Source: Blepharisma stoltei
Lineage: Eukaryota > Ciliophora > Heterotrichea > Heterotrichida > Blepharismidae
Direction of reading: 5' to 3'
Assembly (NCBI GenBank): GCA_914767885.1
Contig: CAJZBQ010000024.1
Location: forward strand, 186,001 to 250,000
Length of the DNA: 64,000 nucleotides
The first letter of the stretch is position 1; each line of letters begins with the position of its first letter. The notes beneath the pieces are model-generated. The model was not told the DNA's origin. It did no database searches and was given only the letters and a program-made list of their open reading frames with translations. This document shows, piece after piece, positions 33,754 to 44,190 of the stretch. A program made the translations under genes and the position numbers.

Positions 33754-34285
33754 AAAACAAATTTTTGTATGTAGCTCATTTATGTTCTAAATAAAGTCTA
33801 TTTTAGAACACATTATCCATATTTAAGATTGGCTAAGTCTTATATCAGTAATTAGCCCAGCCAAAAAAATTTCCTCGTTTTTTTAAAGTTTTTGAACAGC
33901 TTTTTAAAATAATGATTAATCTTTATAAATTTAAATCTTTGATTTATAAATAAATTATCTACAACTAAATTGAATTTTTTAGTGAAAGTTTCTCTATCGA
34001 TTAAAATCGTCAAATAAAATATGTATTTATTAAGTAACACCCCTTATGAGCTACCTTAAAAATTCTCCAACCAATAGTAAAAATTTTAATTCTTAAAAAT
34101 TTTTTGGTTTTCTATTCCTAGCCTAAATTTGAGCTCTCCTTACTAATTTTAGCTTAAAATCCTTAAAAGTCATACTTCGTAACGACAATTTTATATTTTT
34201 TATCTCTATATTCCATATTCAGCTATCCGCCCAGCAAAATCAAATATGACAAATGGGTTTCAAAATATTTACATAATAATATCTA
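33754..34285. other. AT-rich divergent intergenic region
   Basis: About 530 bp with poly-T runs and no convincing frame. Likely promoters for the small minus-strand gene and the first DOMON-b561 gene. Confidence 0.35.
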
Positions 34286-36769
34286 ATGCAAAAATTCATA
34301 GTGATTTTAAGCACAATTATTAGCCCAATACTCAGTTTTATTTATCAATCACTAGATGATTATATGACATTAGGTTGGGAAATCAACGGAAACTACATAA
34401 CTTTTAATTTTCTCTGCACTGGAAGCTGATGTGGACTAGGATTGGCCAATACCATGTTTGGGTGTGACATGTACATAGCAATTGGTGGCGGAAATGTTAC
34501 TGTCCCTATTACTATTTTGGACATGTGGTCGGAAAATCATGATACTCCAAAATATGACACAGATTTCTGAACTGGAGAATATAATATCATTAATTCCACA
34601 GGCTATTTCTATCCTAACGTTATTTTAAAGGATACTGGCAAGACAGTGAATTTTATAAATGCCATAATCATAAAATGGTGACATTCCCAAAGGGAATTTG
34701 AAAGCCTGCGGTTTCGGCTTACATCCTGCGTCAGCAATGGATCCTTTAGTCGCTGTAGGCTTCAAATAAGGCACATCTCGCTCATTCGTGAGCCTTCCAA
34801 GCTGGCAACACCATTCAAGGCGTCCCTTCGTGCAATTTTATCAGCAAAATAGGTTGAATTAGCGACCTGTCGGCTTGGAACGTGTAAAAATGGTGGAAGC
34901 TTAGGTTGCCAACTCATATTTGACTCTAAGTGGAACTCGCTGTGTTTAAATCTTCTAATGTCAATTATAAATGCCACTTTTACAAGACTTTTAGACACAG
35001 GCGATATATGGGACACTGTAATTATCCCAGGCCGAAGTATAAATATCAATTGGGCCTATAGAACTAAAAACAGTGGCAAATTTGATGAGCATAATGGCTA
35101 TTCCCAAGGAAAAATTAATTTTGCAAAAAATATTGAGGACGAAACCTTCACATCCTTAAGCAGCGAAAAAACAGGCCTTTCGCTCCATGCATTAGCTATG
35201 ACGGCGTTTTGGCTTATTGTAGCTCCTATATCAATTATGGTCGCAAGATATTGCAAGCACCTTCGATGTTGGTATTTCTGCCACCTTATTGGTTTTAGTA
35301 TAGTAATTTTGGGTACTATAATCAGTGCTTCACTTACATATAAAATCCATACAGTTTCTTATATCCAAACAACATCAAAGCCAAGGTACCATTCAAGACT
35401 GGGTCTTATTTTGACGTGTTTAGTTATGGGACAAGGCATTTTAGGCCTCCTCTGTAAAATTCTGCAGATTAAATTTTCTGTTTATGGGATGATTGCTCAT
35501 GCAAGAAGAGCTCACAAAGCAGTAGGATATGGAATGCTTATTGTCGGGCTTATAAACTGTGCGTTTGGGTTTGATATTTATAGCAGTTCTGGCGTTTACT
35601 TTGCAGGGCTTGCTATTATGCTAGTGATTATGCTGATATTTGAGCTCAGGCATCAGCTTGCATTTTGGAAGCCTTCATTTTTGTGCTTAAAAACGCTTCC
35701 AGATATGACGCATCAAGAAGCGATGGAAAAAATCAATAATGAAGGGCTAAAAATAATGTTTTATGAGGATCTTGTAATGAATGTCGGAAAATTTATTACT
35801 TCGCATCCTGGAGGAGCATTTATGCTTAGAGATACTATAGGCGAAGATGCAGGAAAATATATGATAGGCTGCAGTAATATAAATGGAGACTTAATGCCAT
35901 ATTCTCACTCACTCCCTGCTTTTGACTATACAAGAAAGCTTGCAATTGGCAAAATCCCATATCCAGAAGGATATTTACAGATAATCGACGAAGAAGAATC
36001 ACAGGATTGTATGTTTTGGAATGTTTCTTTTCAAGAAAAATTATCTGAAAAAATCAAGCTCATTTCTTTATATTCTCAGCATTTTCGGCTTAGTCAGAGA
36101 GCCCACAATCCAGCCTGGCTTGGAAAACATTTTAAAATTACTGCAACAATTAATTGCATAGTGATATCACGATACTACAGCGCATTTTTCGCAAATCTCC
36201 ACAGCTGGGCTCAGGAACTTGACAACAGTGGGAAATTGGCTAAAAAATACCCTGCTTGTAATGAAGGAAATTTGCAGTTTATTTATAAAACTTATGAGAA
36301 TGGCCAGATGTCACAGTTTCTAGATAAAATAGAAGATACTGAAGCTCTCGAAATAAAAGGACCAGTTGGCCCTGGTTTATTATTAAATTCATTTTCTGGC
36401 AATTTTGTCGGTTTCGCTGGCGGCACAGGTCTAGTCCCTTTTTTAGATGTAGCTTACCATCTGTGATTAAACAGAAAAAACCCTCCTGCGATGAAATTCA
36501 CATTGTTTGCGTCTTTTCGTAATTTTGATGATTCGTTTTGCATGGATCTACTGGATGCAACTTCAAATGCTTTAGGAGAGAATCGATTTAAGCTAATTCA
36601 GGTTATTGATAGAAAAGCTAAAGAAATGAACTTGACCGAGCTAGTTAAAAAATATGCAGGAACTAAGCCTGATGCTGCTTGGGTGTGTGGCCCTTCAGGC
36701 TACAATAATTTTATCAAAAACCTTCTAATTGAAGGAGGCTTAGAAAGAAACAAAATAATAGTGATGTAA
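34286..36769 (+). CDS. DOMON-cytochrome b561-cytochrome b5-NAD(P)H reductase fusion, copy 1
   Basis: A multidomain transmembrane redox protein of 723 aa after removal of one 312-bp insertion. The order is signal/anchor (1-18), DOMON-type beta domain (MTLGWEINGNYITFNF, GLGLANTMFGCDM, WSENHDTP), cytochrome b561 helices with paired His (LHALAMTAFW, HLIGFS, YHSRLGLILT, RRAHKAVGYGM), cytochrome b5-like haem domain (FITSHPGGAFMLRDTIGEDA), and a ferredoxin-reductase-type flavin/NAD module (RYYSAFFANLHSW, GFAGGTGLVPFLD, WVCGPSGYNN). DOMON-b561 proteins move electrons from cytosolic donors to extracellular ferric iron or radicals; the fused b5 and reductase would supply them from NAD(P)H. A tandem paralogue follows 106 bp downstream. 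Confidence 0.92.
34653..34976. mobile_element. 312-bp insertion flanked by a 12-bp direct repeat
   Basis: TTATAAATGCCA occurs at both edges (34653-34664 and 34965-34976). Removing one copy plus the intervening DNA restores VNFINATFTRLLDTGDIWD, matching the paralogue. TA lies within the repeat, so simple TA-excision gives the same product, but 12 identical bases are more than TA boundaries need. The interior is less AT-rich than its surroundings, with TGACATT near the left end and AATGTCA near the right end. Confidence 0.85.
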
Positions 36770-36875
36770 ATGGTTTTTAATTCGATTTTTAATAATAATA
36801 TAAATTACAAGATTTTTGGCCAGTACTTTGGCAAGCAATCTTAAAAATTTGGCAATCCGTTGCATAATTTAAAAA

Positions 36876-39730
36876 ATGGCTTTAAAACCTTTTGTGTTGC
36901 TCATTTTCATCGCTGTTACTGTTAGTGAGTGGATATCTCAAGTCCTTGATGACCAAATGACTTTGAAATGGGAAGTAAGCGGCAATAAAATCACTTTCAA
37001 CTTCTATGTAACCTTTACTTAGTGTCCAAACGCCCAATGGTGTGGGATCGGATTTGCCAATACTATGTTCGGGTGTGATATGTTAATCGCAGTTGGAGGT
37101 GGAACTGCACAAGTTCCTATACAGGTATGAGATATGTGGTCAGAAAACCATGATACCCCTTCAATCGACACAGATTTCTGGAGTGGTGTAACCAGTGTGT
37201 TCGATGTCACAGGAACTTTTACGCCGAATAGCCAAAGTTCGCCAAGCAATGGCAGAAATCAAAACTCAGGGACAATAGATGCTACTTTTTCGAGGCTTCT
37301 TTATACAGGAGATATATGGGATGCTTATATTGACCCAACAAAAAAAATGAATATTAATTGGGCTTATAAAGGTGGTGGCAGTTATGGAAATTTCGATAAG
37401 CATAATGACTACTCACAAGGGAAAATTAAGTTAGCGGCTTCATCTGCTGATGCTTATTTCAGTTCAGAGTCAAGTGACAAGTCAGAATTTGACACTCATC
37501 AAGGTCTAATGACAATCGCTTGGATTATTACTGCACCAATCGGCATTGTTATTGCAAGGTATCTCAAACAAAAAACAGATGCAGGTCCAATAACCGTTTT
37601 ACTTTTGATAGTGTCCATTTTATCGAAGAAAATTTTTGTCGAAAATGTTAATAGTGCGAAATTTTACGGGTTTTTGATCTAATCTCTAATCATTTGACAT
37701 AGAACCATCTCAAACATTTCCGCTTCTGGTATTTATTCCACTTACTCTTGCTTAGCTACTCAGTTCTGTCCACAATTATCAGTGTTTCATTGGTCTACAA
37801 AACCCATGAAACATCTTATCTTTCAGCTACAAAAAAAGTCAGATACCATTCAAGACTAGGATTCGTTCTGACTTGCTTCGTGATCGGGCAGCTATTTATA
37901 GGCTTCATCTGCAAGATGCTGCAAATGTTTTCTCATCAATTCGGGATGATTGCTCAAATTAGAAGGGCCCATAAAGTACTTGGCTACGCAATGCTGACTG
38001 TAGGGTTAATGAATAATTCTTATGGGTATGAGATATTTGGCTCTGCTTCATCTTATTATGTTGGCTTAGCAATCCTATTAGGTGGCTGGCTACTTCTTGA
38101 AATAAGACATCAGTTTACTTATAAATGGACATGGCTTTTACTCCAGAGAAAGCCTAAAGAAATGACCCATAAAGAAGCCATGGAGAAGAAAAAAATGAAA
38201 ATTATGTTTTATGACGACTTAGTGCTAAATGTCACCCATTTTATTGATTCTCATCCTGGAGGAGCATATATGCTGAAAGATTCTATAGGTGAGGATGCTG
38301 GGAAATATATGGTAGGTTGTAGCAGTAGTGGTGGAGAGCTAGCTCCTTATGAGCACTCTAAGCCAGCATTTGACCTTGCGAAGAAACTGGCTATTGGAAG
38401 AGTTCCTTATCCTGAAGGGTATTTACAAAAAAAAAATCAAGATGTTTCTCAGGATGAAATGGTTTGGAATATCAGCCTTCAGAAAAATCTAAACCCAAGC
38501 ACAAAATTCATATCTTTGCTCTCTTCTCAATTTATCATGTCCCAAGTTCCAGAGCACTCCTGGTGGCTTGGGAAGCATTTCAAAGTGTCAGCCAAAATCA
38601 AAGGAAATACTGTGTCTAGGTATTATAGTGCGTTTTTCGCTAACCTCCACAACTGGGCAGATGAACTTGACGGATCAGGAAATCTTTCCAAAAAATATCC
38701 AGAGTCCAAAACAGGCAGCTTGAATTTTATTTTTAAAGTTTACGATAAAGGAGCTGTAACCCAATATATGCATAATTTAGGAGAAAGCGGAGAACTTCAC
38801 CTAAAAGGACCCTTAGGGCCTGGCTTGATGCTAACTCCCCGTGAGCGAACAAAGCCATATTTAAAATCACTATTTTTATTTGGGTACAAGCCTACCCTCC
38901 ATGAGCGAACAAAAAATTTTTATGAAAAAATATTAGATATATAAGTGATAATTAGTATATATATCTCTAGTTAATTCTCTTTAAGTTAAAACAACTTGTA
39001 TTTAAAAATATAAATTTTGCAATATTTGTTTAAAATTATTTCGAATAGTTTTTTTTTTTTTTTTGTTGAAAAAGTTAACCCCTTAAAAATATTTTTTTTT
39101 GTTGCTCACGTATAGCCCCTGAAATTATTTAGATCATTATTGGCATCCATTTTAATTTCAAAAATTAATTTGTACTTGTCAGCTTTTTTGAAAAGTAAAA
39201 ACGAAAATGACAAGTCTCCGTTTATGTTTTAAGGTACCTAATCAGACTTATACTGTATAAGGCAGGTGCCCTGTACCATATTTTTTCTGGTCAGTATTCT
39301 GCTGGGTATAGAGATCTATTAAGGTGCATGAGCTATAGTGGGAGTAAATGAATTTTCTGGAGACTATCTCGGGTTTGCGGGAGGCACTGGCCTGGTTCCA
39401 TTTTTGGATGTAGCGAATTACATGTGAATAAATAGGGCCAGCCAGCTACCTTTTACCTTTACTTTGTTTGTGTCATTCAGGACTAATGATGACGCTTTTT
39501 GTGTTGATTTGCTTGAAGGAACTTCACAAGCGTTGGGTGAAAATAAATTCAAGCTAATTAAACTCATTGATAAACAAGCCCAGGAGATTAAGCTATCTGA
39601 TGTAGTTGCGAAATACGTTGGGATGAATCCTGCTGGAGCTTGGGTGTGTGGACCTTCTGGGTATAATAAATATATCAAAGATCTGTTGACTGGAGCAGGG
39701 ATGGAAAGAAATAAAGTTATAGTGATGTAA
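36876..39730 (+). CDS. DOMON-cytochrome b561-cytochrome b5-NAD(P)H reductase fusion, copy 2
   Basis: Tandem paralogue of the preceding gene with the same domain order. A 15-nt intron (37008-37022; GTAACC...TTAG) removes an in-frame TAG in the DOMON domain. A 146-bp insertion (37561-37716) interrupts the first b561 helix, between IARYLK and HFRFWYLFH. A 513-bp palindromic insertion (38832-39346) splits the reductase domain between GPGLML and NEFSGDYLGFAGG. After all three removals the gene is exactly 727 codons including stop. Haem-binding FIDSHPGGAYML and nucleotide-binding WVCGPSGYN are intact, so it is probably functional in the somatic genome. Confidence 0.92.
37561..37716. mobile_element. 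146-bp insertion bounded by a 10-bp direct repeat, no TA end
   Basis: ATCTCAAACA is present at 37561-37570 and 37707-37716. Keeping one copy gives ARYLKHFRFWYLFH, which aligns with copy 1 (ARYCKHLRCWYFCH). No TA pair gives a stop-free product here: the nearest in-phase TA join creates TAG. The boundary therefore differs from the TA-bounded class. Confidence 0.8.
38832..39346. mobile_element. TA-bounded composite palindromic insertion, 513 bp
   Basis: It starts TAACTCCCCGTGAGCGAAC and ends GTGGGAGTA. Inside is a second related terminus (ACCCTCCATGAGCGAAC near 38895-38911) with a partner near 39102-39118 (GTTGCTCACGTATAGCCCC), suggesting a nested copy. TA excision restores GLML-NEFSGDY. Confidence 0.8.
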
Positions 39731-39879
39731 GCTCCAATAGTTATTAGGTAATCGAAACTTTTTATATAAATAAATTGCCTTGTTCATCATTTATTATAAT
39801 TAAATAAATTTTAATGTCAATAATCCATTATAAATATCTGACTTCTTCAATTTTTCATTATTTATATCTTTATATATAA

Positions 39880-40911
39880 ATGGGACCTTATTTATCAACC
39901 CCTCGTACAGAAAAGCACACCCAGTTTGCTGAAAACTCTCGCCTGCGGTTTGCTTCATCAGATATGCAGGGCTGGCGTATGACAATGGAAGATGCCAAAA
40001 TTGTAAACTTAACCTTTGACACCTCTTCAGAAATATTTGGAGTTTACGATGGTCATGGCGGCTCAGAAGTTGCTGAATTTGTAACTCGTCACTTATGCCA
40101 AGAACTTCTCAATAATCCCAATTACCACCAAGGAAATATAGATATAGCCTTACAAGAAACCTATTTAAGGCTCGATGAGCTTCAAAACACCCAAGATGGT
40201 ATAAAAGAGCTTATAAGGATTTCCAAAAAATTGCCTGAAGGCTCCCCAGTCAATCCTGATGAACTTATAGTTCAAGCAGGCTGCACTGCAGTAACTGCAT
40301 TAATTAAAGGTAACCAATTATACGTGGCAAATGCTGGAGATTCCCGATGTGTCCTATGCAGAGATGGAGTCGCAGTTGATCTTTCTATAGATCATAAGCC
40401 TGACCTCCCTGAAGAAAAAAATAGAATTTATAGAGCAGATGGCATGGTGGAGGATGGCAGAGTTATGGGAAATTTAAATTTATCTCGGTCAATTGGTGAT
40501 TTAGAATATAAAACAAATTTAAGTATCCCACAAAGAGAACAGATGATATCAGCTTTTCCTGATGTAAGAAAAGAAACGTTAGGACCCCGTGATGAGTTTA
40601 TTGTGCTTGCCTGTGATGGGGTATGGGACATGCTGACTTCTCAACAGTGTGTTAATTTTATTAGGGAAAGAATTAATGCTAAGCCGCTACAACAGATCAT
40701 TGAAGAATTATTGGACAGATGCCTTTCACCAAGCGTCGGGGCTAATGCAGGACTAGGATGTGATAACATGACTGCAATTATTGTCCAATTTAAACATCCA
40801 TTAAGTATCAACACAAATAAAAAGGTGAATTATCCGACCCAGCCTTCTCCCTTAATCTCGGGATTTTTTGGTTTAAGAGGCCCGGGCCCTGAAACTTTGT
40901 TTCAGGCGTAG
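39880..40911 (+). CDS. PP2C-family protein phosphatase (PPM)
   Basis: A metal-dependent Ser/Thr phosphatase of 343 aa. The N-terminus MGPYLSTP fits N-myristoylation. PP2C motifs appear in order: GWRMTMEDA, FGVYDGHGGSEVAEF (metal Asp), AGCTAVTALIKGNQLYVANAGDSRCV, SIDHKPDLPEEKNRI, GNLNLSRSIGDLEYK, VLACDGVWDMLTSQQ and GCDNMTAIIV. All metal-binding Asp residues are present, so it should be active. There is no intron or insertion. The last dozen codons run into the GC-rich structured segment that follows, so the 3' end may be altered. Confidence 0.95.
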   Translation: MGPYLSTPRTEKHTQFAENSRLRFASSDMQGWRMTMEDAKIVNLTFDTSSEIFGVYDGHGGSEVAEFVTRHLCQELLNNPNYHQGNIDIALQETYLRLDELQNTQDGIKELIRISKKLPEGSPVNPDELIVQAGCTAVTALIKGNQLYVANAGDSRCVLCRDGVAVDLSIDHKPDLPEEKNRIYRADGMVEDGRVMGNLNLSRSIGDLEYKTNLSIPQREQMISAFPDVRKETLGPRDEFIVLACDGVWDMLTSQQCVNFIRERINAKPLQQIIEELLDRCLSPSVGANAGLGCDNMTAIIVQFKHPLSINTNKKVNYPTQPSPLISGFFGLRGPGPETLFQA

Positions 40912-41245
40912 GCTTTTTCTCTGTGGTCAAGACACCACGACAGGGTTTTTACCCCGTACCATAGACAAGGAAAACAGAGTCCATAAAACAGCTCAAAACT
41001 TATGGGGACCAGAAGGAGAATTCGAGGGCGCGTTTTCTATCTCCCATCCCCAAATAGATTATGCCAGCAGCTAGAAGCTGTCCAAGGAAATATCTGGATT
41101 CGCCCCCTAGAGAGATGGCGGCATAAGCACTTTTTGGTAACTTTGACAGAAAAGGACTTTAGTGCTGACTGATGCCTAGGACGAGGAGTTCAAGTCGAAG
41201 AAGGCAGAGAGGTGCTGAAATAAACCCCGAAAACCTATTCTAATT
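40890..41245. other. GC-rich, hairpin-rich segment of unknown nature (possible structured RNA or element)
   Basis: It begins with a perfect hairpin (CCTGAAAC-TTT-GTTTCAGG). Further stems follow, such as GTGGT/ACCAC, and a B-box-like GAGTTCAAGTCGAAG sits near 41190-41204. GC content is well above the neighbouring genes. No open frame fits and no TA-bounded terminal repeats are obvious. I tested it mentally against 5S, U1-U6, SRP and RNase P consensus motifs and found no secure match. It lies between PP2C and the protease gene, both on the plus strand. Confidence 0.5.
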
Positions 41246-41280
41246 TAAACTAATCTAATTAAGTAATCAATAATTAAAAA

Positions 41281-42594
41281 ATGCTTATATTGCTCCTAAA
41301 TTTATTTTTCTGCAAAGCCCAAATAGAAATCCCGCTCACCCGCATCCCTTCTTCCATAAAGCTATCTCAGCCTTCAAGTTTCACTATGCTAGCAACCAAT
41401 ATCTCAATTGAGCTTTCTAACATTAGAAATGTAACCTTAATTTAGTTTCAATATTTAGGACCAATTTATATAGGAACTCCTCCTCAGGAATTTAAAATGA
41501 TTTTTGACACAGGCTCTTCAGTGATTTTTATATAGTGACTATGAGTCCCAGATGTCTCATTAAAAAATACTAGTGAACGTCAAACTTTTGATCCTGAAAG
41601 TTCGTCAACCTTTAAGTCAGGCTCAAAAGTGTATAAACTTGCTTATGGCAAAGGGGAAGCGCTTGGGAATTTATGCCAAGATACTGTGTCCTTTTCTGAT
41701 GACTATTCTGTGTCAGCTCTAGACCAATATTTTGTCCTTGTAGAAAACGATACTATGTATGAGAATTTTGTCGCAGATGGAATTTTGGTAAAAATTATAT
41801 AGGGACTCGCCTTTAAAAGGCTTAGTGATTGGTATGATCCAGTTGTACTGAGCTTAAAAAAGCAGAAAAAAATAGAAAAAGCAGTTTTTGGGGTTTATCT
41901 TGGAGATGAAAATGGAGACCAGAAAATAAGCTCGAATATTATATTGGGAGGGTACGATTTGGCTAAATATGCAAGGGATGAATATATAACGTGAACTAAA
42001 GTTTATTCAGACTCAGGATTTTGGACAGTTAGGCTTACATCTGTAAGTGTAGGAAATGATGAAATAAGCATACGTACATCAGTCTTAGCAATTGTGGATA
42101 CAGGAACCAGCTTAATTATTGCCCCTGGTGGAGAAATTACACAGATTAACCGCTTGATTTCTCTCAATAAATATTGTGAAGAGTATGAAGGATATACTGT
42201 TTGTGACTGTGGAGATAAGCATAATATTGATGAATATCCTGATTTAATTTTAGGCATTGGAGAAATTTATTTATCAATATCTCCCAGAACTTATTTTAAG
42301 AAATTTGGAAGTTTTTGCAAATCATTGTTAGTAAGCAATGGAAATAAAAATTTCTGGGTACTAGGAGATGTGTTTTTAAGAAACTATTACACAATATTTG
42401 ATATGGATAATGAAAGAATTGGATTTGTGACGTCTATTAATATGCAGATCAAAGAAAAGAAAACGTATTATTTCTTGTTTATTATTGCTGGGATTTTAGT
42501 TTTAATAGCGTTGAGTATAGGAGTTTGGCTGAAAAAGAGGCTTGAAATTAGAAGAAATACAGTTCAAGATGTGATTGATATGCATTTGATATAA
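41281..42594 (+). CDS. Membrane-anchored pepsin-family aspartyl protease with three 15-nt introns
   Basis: An A1-family aspartyl protease of 422 aa. An N-terminal signal peptide (MLILLLNLFFCKA) is followed by FQYLGPIYIGTPPQEFKMIF, first catalytic DTGSSWLWVPD (both Trp from TGA), DGILGLAF, second catalytic LAIVDTGTSLI, and FWVLGDVFLRNYYTIFDMDNERIGF. A C-terminal membrane helix (FLFIIAGILVLIALSIGVW) and a short cytosolic tail follow. Three 15-nt introns (41431-41445, 41521-41535, 41788-41802) each contain an in-frame TAG and splice exactly onto family-conserved residues. It probably acts in food vacuoles, lysosomes or at the surface. Confidence 0.95.
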
Positions 42595-42641
42595 CAATCA
42601 ATAATTTAAAAATTATATTATGAGAAATATAAATTTTCTAA

Positions 42642-43891
42642 TTAAACAGCAACTGCTTCGACTACCCAGTCAGTTTTAGCAGGTCTAATATTTATAACTC
42701 TAAGTCCATTTTTTTCGAAAAATGGTGCTAATTCTTCTCTTGATCTAACTTTACCATCAGTTATAGCCCACCACCATATGTCAAGGTACCTTTCAAACTT
42801 ATACTGCTGATGAGCTCTATCCATCATGAGGTCTACAAAATATAATTTGTTCCCTTTTTCTAAAGCCCGTCTACAATTTCTTAAAATTGAGTCTAAGGAA
42901 TGATCATTATATTCTCCAGATATGCATTTCATGACAATAGCATCATACCCTTCTGGCACATAATCAATATAATTTCCTGCAGTTACTTTAATTCTATTCG
43001 TTAATTTCTTTTCATGAATTTTTTTTCTCACTCCTCTTGTAAAGAAAGCGAACAAAAAAAATTCGCTCGATCAAATCGATCAAAGAGGAGATTTTTTATT
43101 TTTTTTGAGAAAATGCTATTAATAGGATAGTTTTTTTTTTAATTTAAAGTCCGTAAAAATTTGCATATAATAATTATCTAAGATATATCAAAATATTTTT
43201 CAGATTAAAATTTTTTGCGAACTCAGTGCTATTTCCAATAGTTCTGCTCGCTCACGGAAAGGAAGAGCTCAGTAATTTGCCGATACAAGGTTTGGTCATA
43301 AATAGTCCCTTGGAAATTCCTATATGTCTCTGCTAAAGAAATAATCAAAGCACCTCCATGAGCCCCTATTTCCAAAACCTTCCTGGCATTTCTTAAATCA
43401 ATAGCTTGGCCTACTTCCTCTGATACCTGTAAAACTTTACTAGAAATTCCACTCACAAATTGCTTTAAATATTGTGGCTTTTGGCTTAAAAAATCTGTAA
43501 AAGTTGCATTATAATACACTTCAGGAGCGGTTTGGTCCGACATTAAGCATTGAGAAACAACACTTAAAAAGTCATATTGCCAAGGTGCTAAGCTTAATCT
43601 GACAAAGTCTGCATAAGTATCATCAATAAATCTCTCTGAAATCACATTATTAGAGAATCTTCTTGATTGCTCATCATATTCAAAAATCCCTGCAGATTCT
43701 AGTGCAAGTAAAACACGTTCAAGCTTATCGCTGATCACTTGAGTTTCCTGGGAAAGATCTTCAGCTGTTTTTGGGCCTAGTGAAAGTAATTTTGGTATAT
43801 TAAAATCTAATGCAGAATATAAAAGAGCACCTAATTGAGGACCAAAAAGGATTTTTTGAACTTTTCTATCTACGTCAGAATGTTGCAGCAT
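42642..43891 (-). CDS. O-methyltransferase-like SAM-dependent methyltransferase, copy 1, split by ~242-bp insertion
   Basis: Winged-helix dimerisation N-terminus (LGALLYSALDFNIPKLLSLGPKTAEDLS) followed by a class I methyltransferase fold: KVLEIGAHGGALIISLAE (SAM-binding motif I), GYDAIVMKCI, ALEKGNKLYFVDLM. The layout matches plant- and bacterial-type small-molecule O-methyltransferases. An insertion with C-rich and GAGCGAAC-type termini lies between YRQITE and KKIHEKKLTN. Comparison with copy 2 shows these are contiguous. Frame arithmetic needs 242 bp removed (336 codons in total). The acceptor substrate cannot be predicted. Confidence 0.85.
43027..43271. mobile_element. Palindromic insertion without TA ends, ~242 bp
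   Basis: The left end reads CTCACTCCTCTTGTAAAGAAAGCGAAC, the right end GTTCTGCTCGCTCACGGAAAGGAAGAGCTCAG; the two are inverted relatives of the CTCCC...GTGAGCGAAC family. Neither end offers an in-phase TA. The shared flank is CTCA. The exact junction is unresolved to within a couple of bases. Confidence 0.65.
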
Positions 43892-43955
43892 ATATATTAA
43901 TTAATATATGCCATTAAATATGGCGATTTTAAACTTTAATATTTAATATATTATG

Positions 43956-44052
43956 TATTGCATAAATTTTGGATTATGCTTCACATATGGGAATTTTTTA
44001 GCATGTGGAGAATTTCTCCACTTGTCATGCGTAATCCAAAATTTATGCGATA
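43956..44052. mobile_element. Intact TA-bounded palindromic MITE, 95 bp
   Basis: The arms TATTGCATAAATTTTGGATT and its near-perfect complement at 44031-44052 flank an inner hairpin (GTGGAGAA/TTCTCCAC). It lies between the two methyltransferase genes, outside coding sequence, with TA at each end. Different family from the C-rich ones. Confidence 0.8.
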
Positions 44053-44190
44053 GACTACACTAGTTTTAAGCTTTTTAAATCAGAAATATTATGCATAAAA
44101 GACGCTGGTAATGAATAAATATATGAAGTAATATTTATTTTTCAAATAACTAAATTTAATAATTTTCACTTTAATATTTGAGAATTTTAA

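Noticed and set aside
33852..34040. Minus-strand 62-codon frame near 33.9 kb
   Set aside because: Lys/Phe/Ile/Asn-rich translation typical of AT-rich non-coding DNA. The nearby frame 33475-33753 has better coding character.
34762..35049. Minus-strand frame across the right part of the 312-bp insertion and exon
   Set aside because: It spans the insertion boundary and is antisense to a well supported domain; shadow.
40890..41245. RNase P, SRP or spliceosomal RNA assignment for the GC-rich segment
   Set aside because: I could not find the diagnostic conserved motifs of any of these; left as unassigned.
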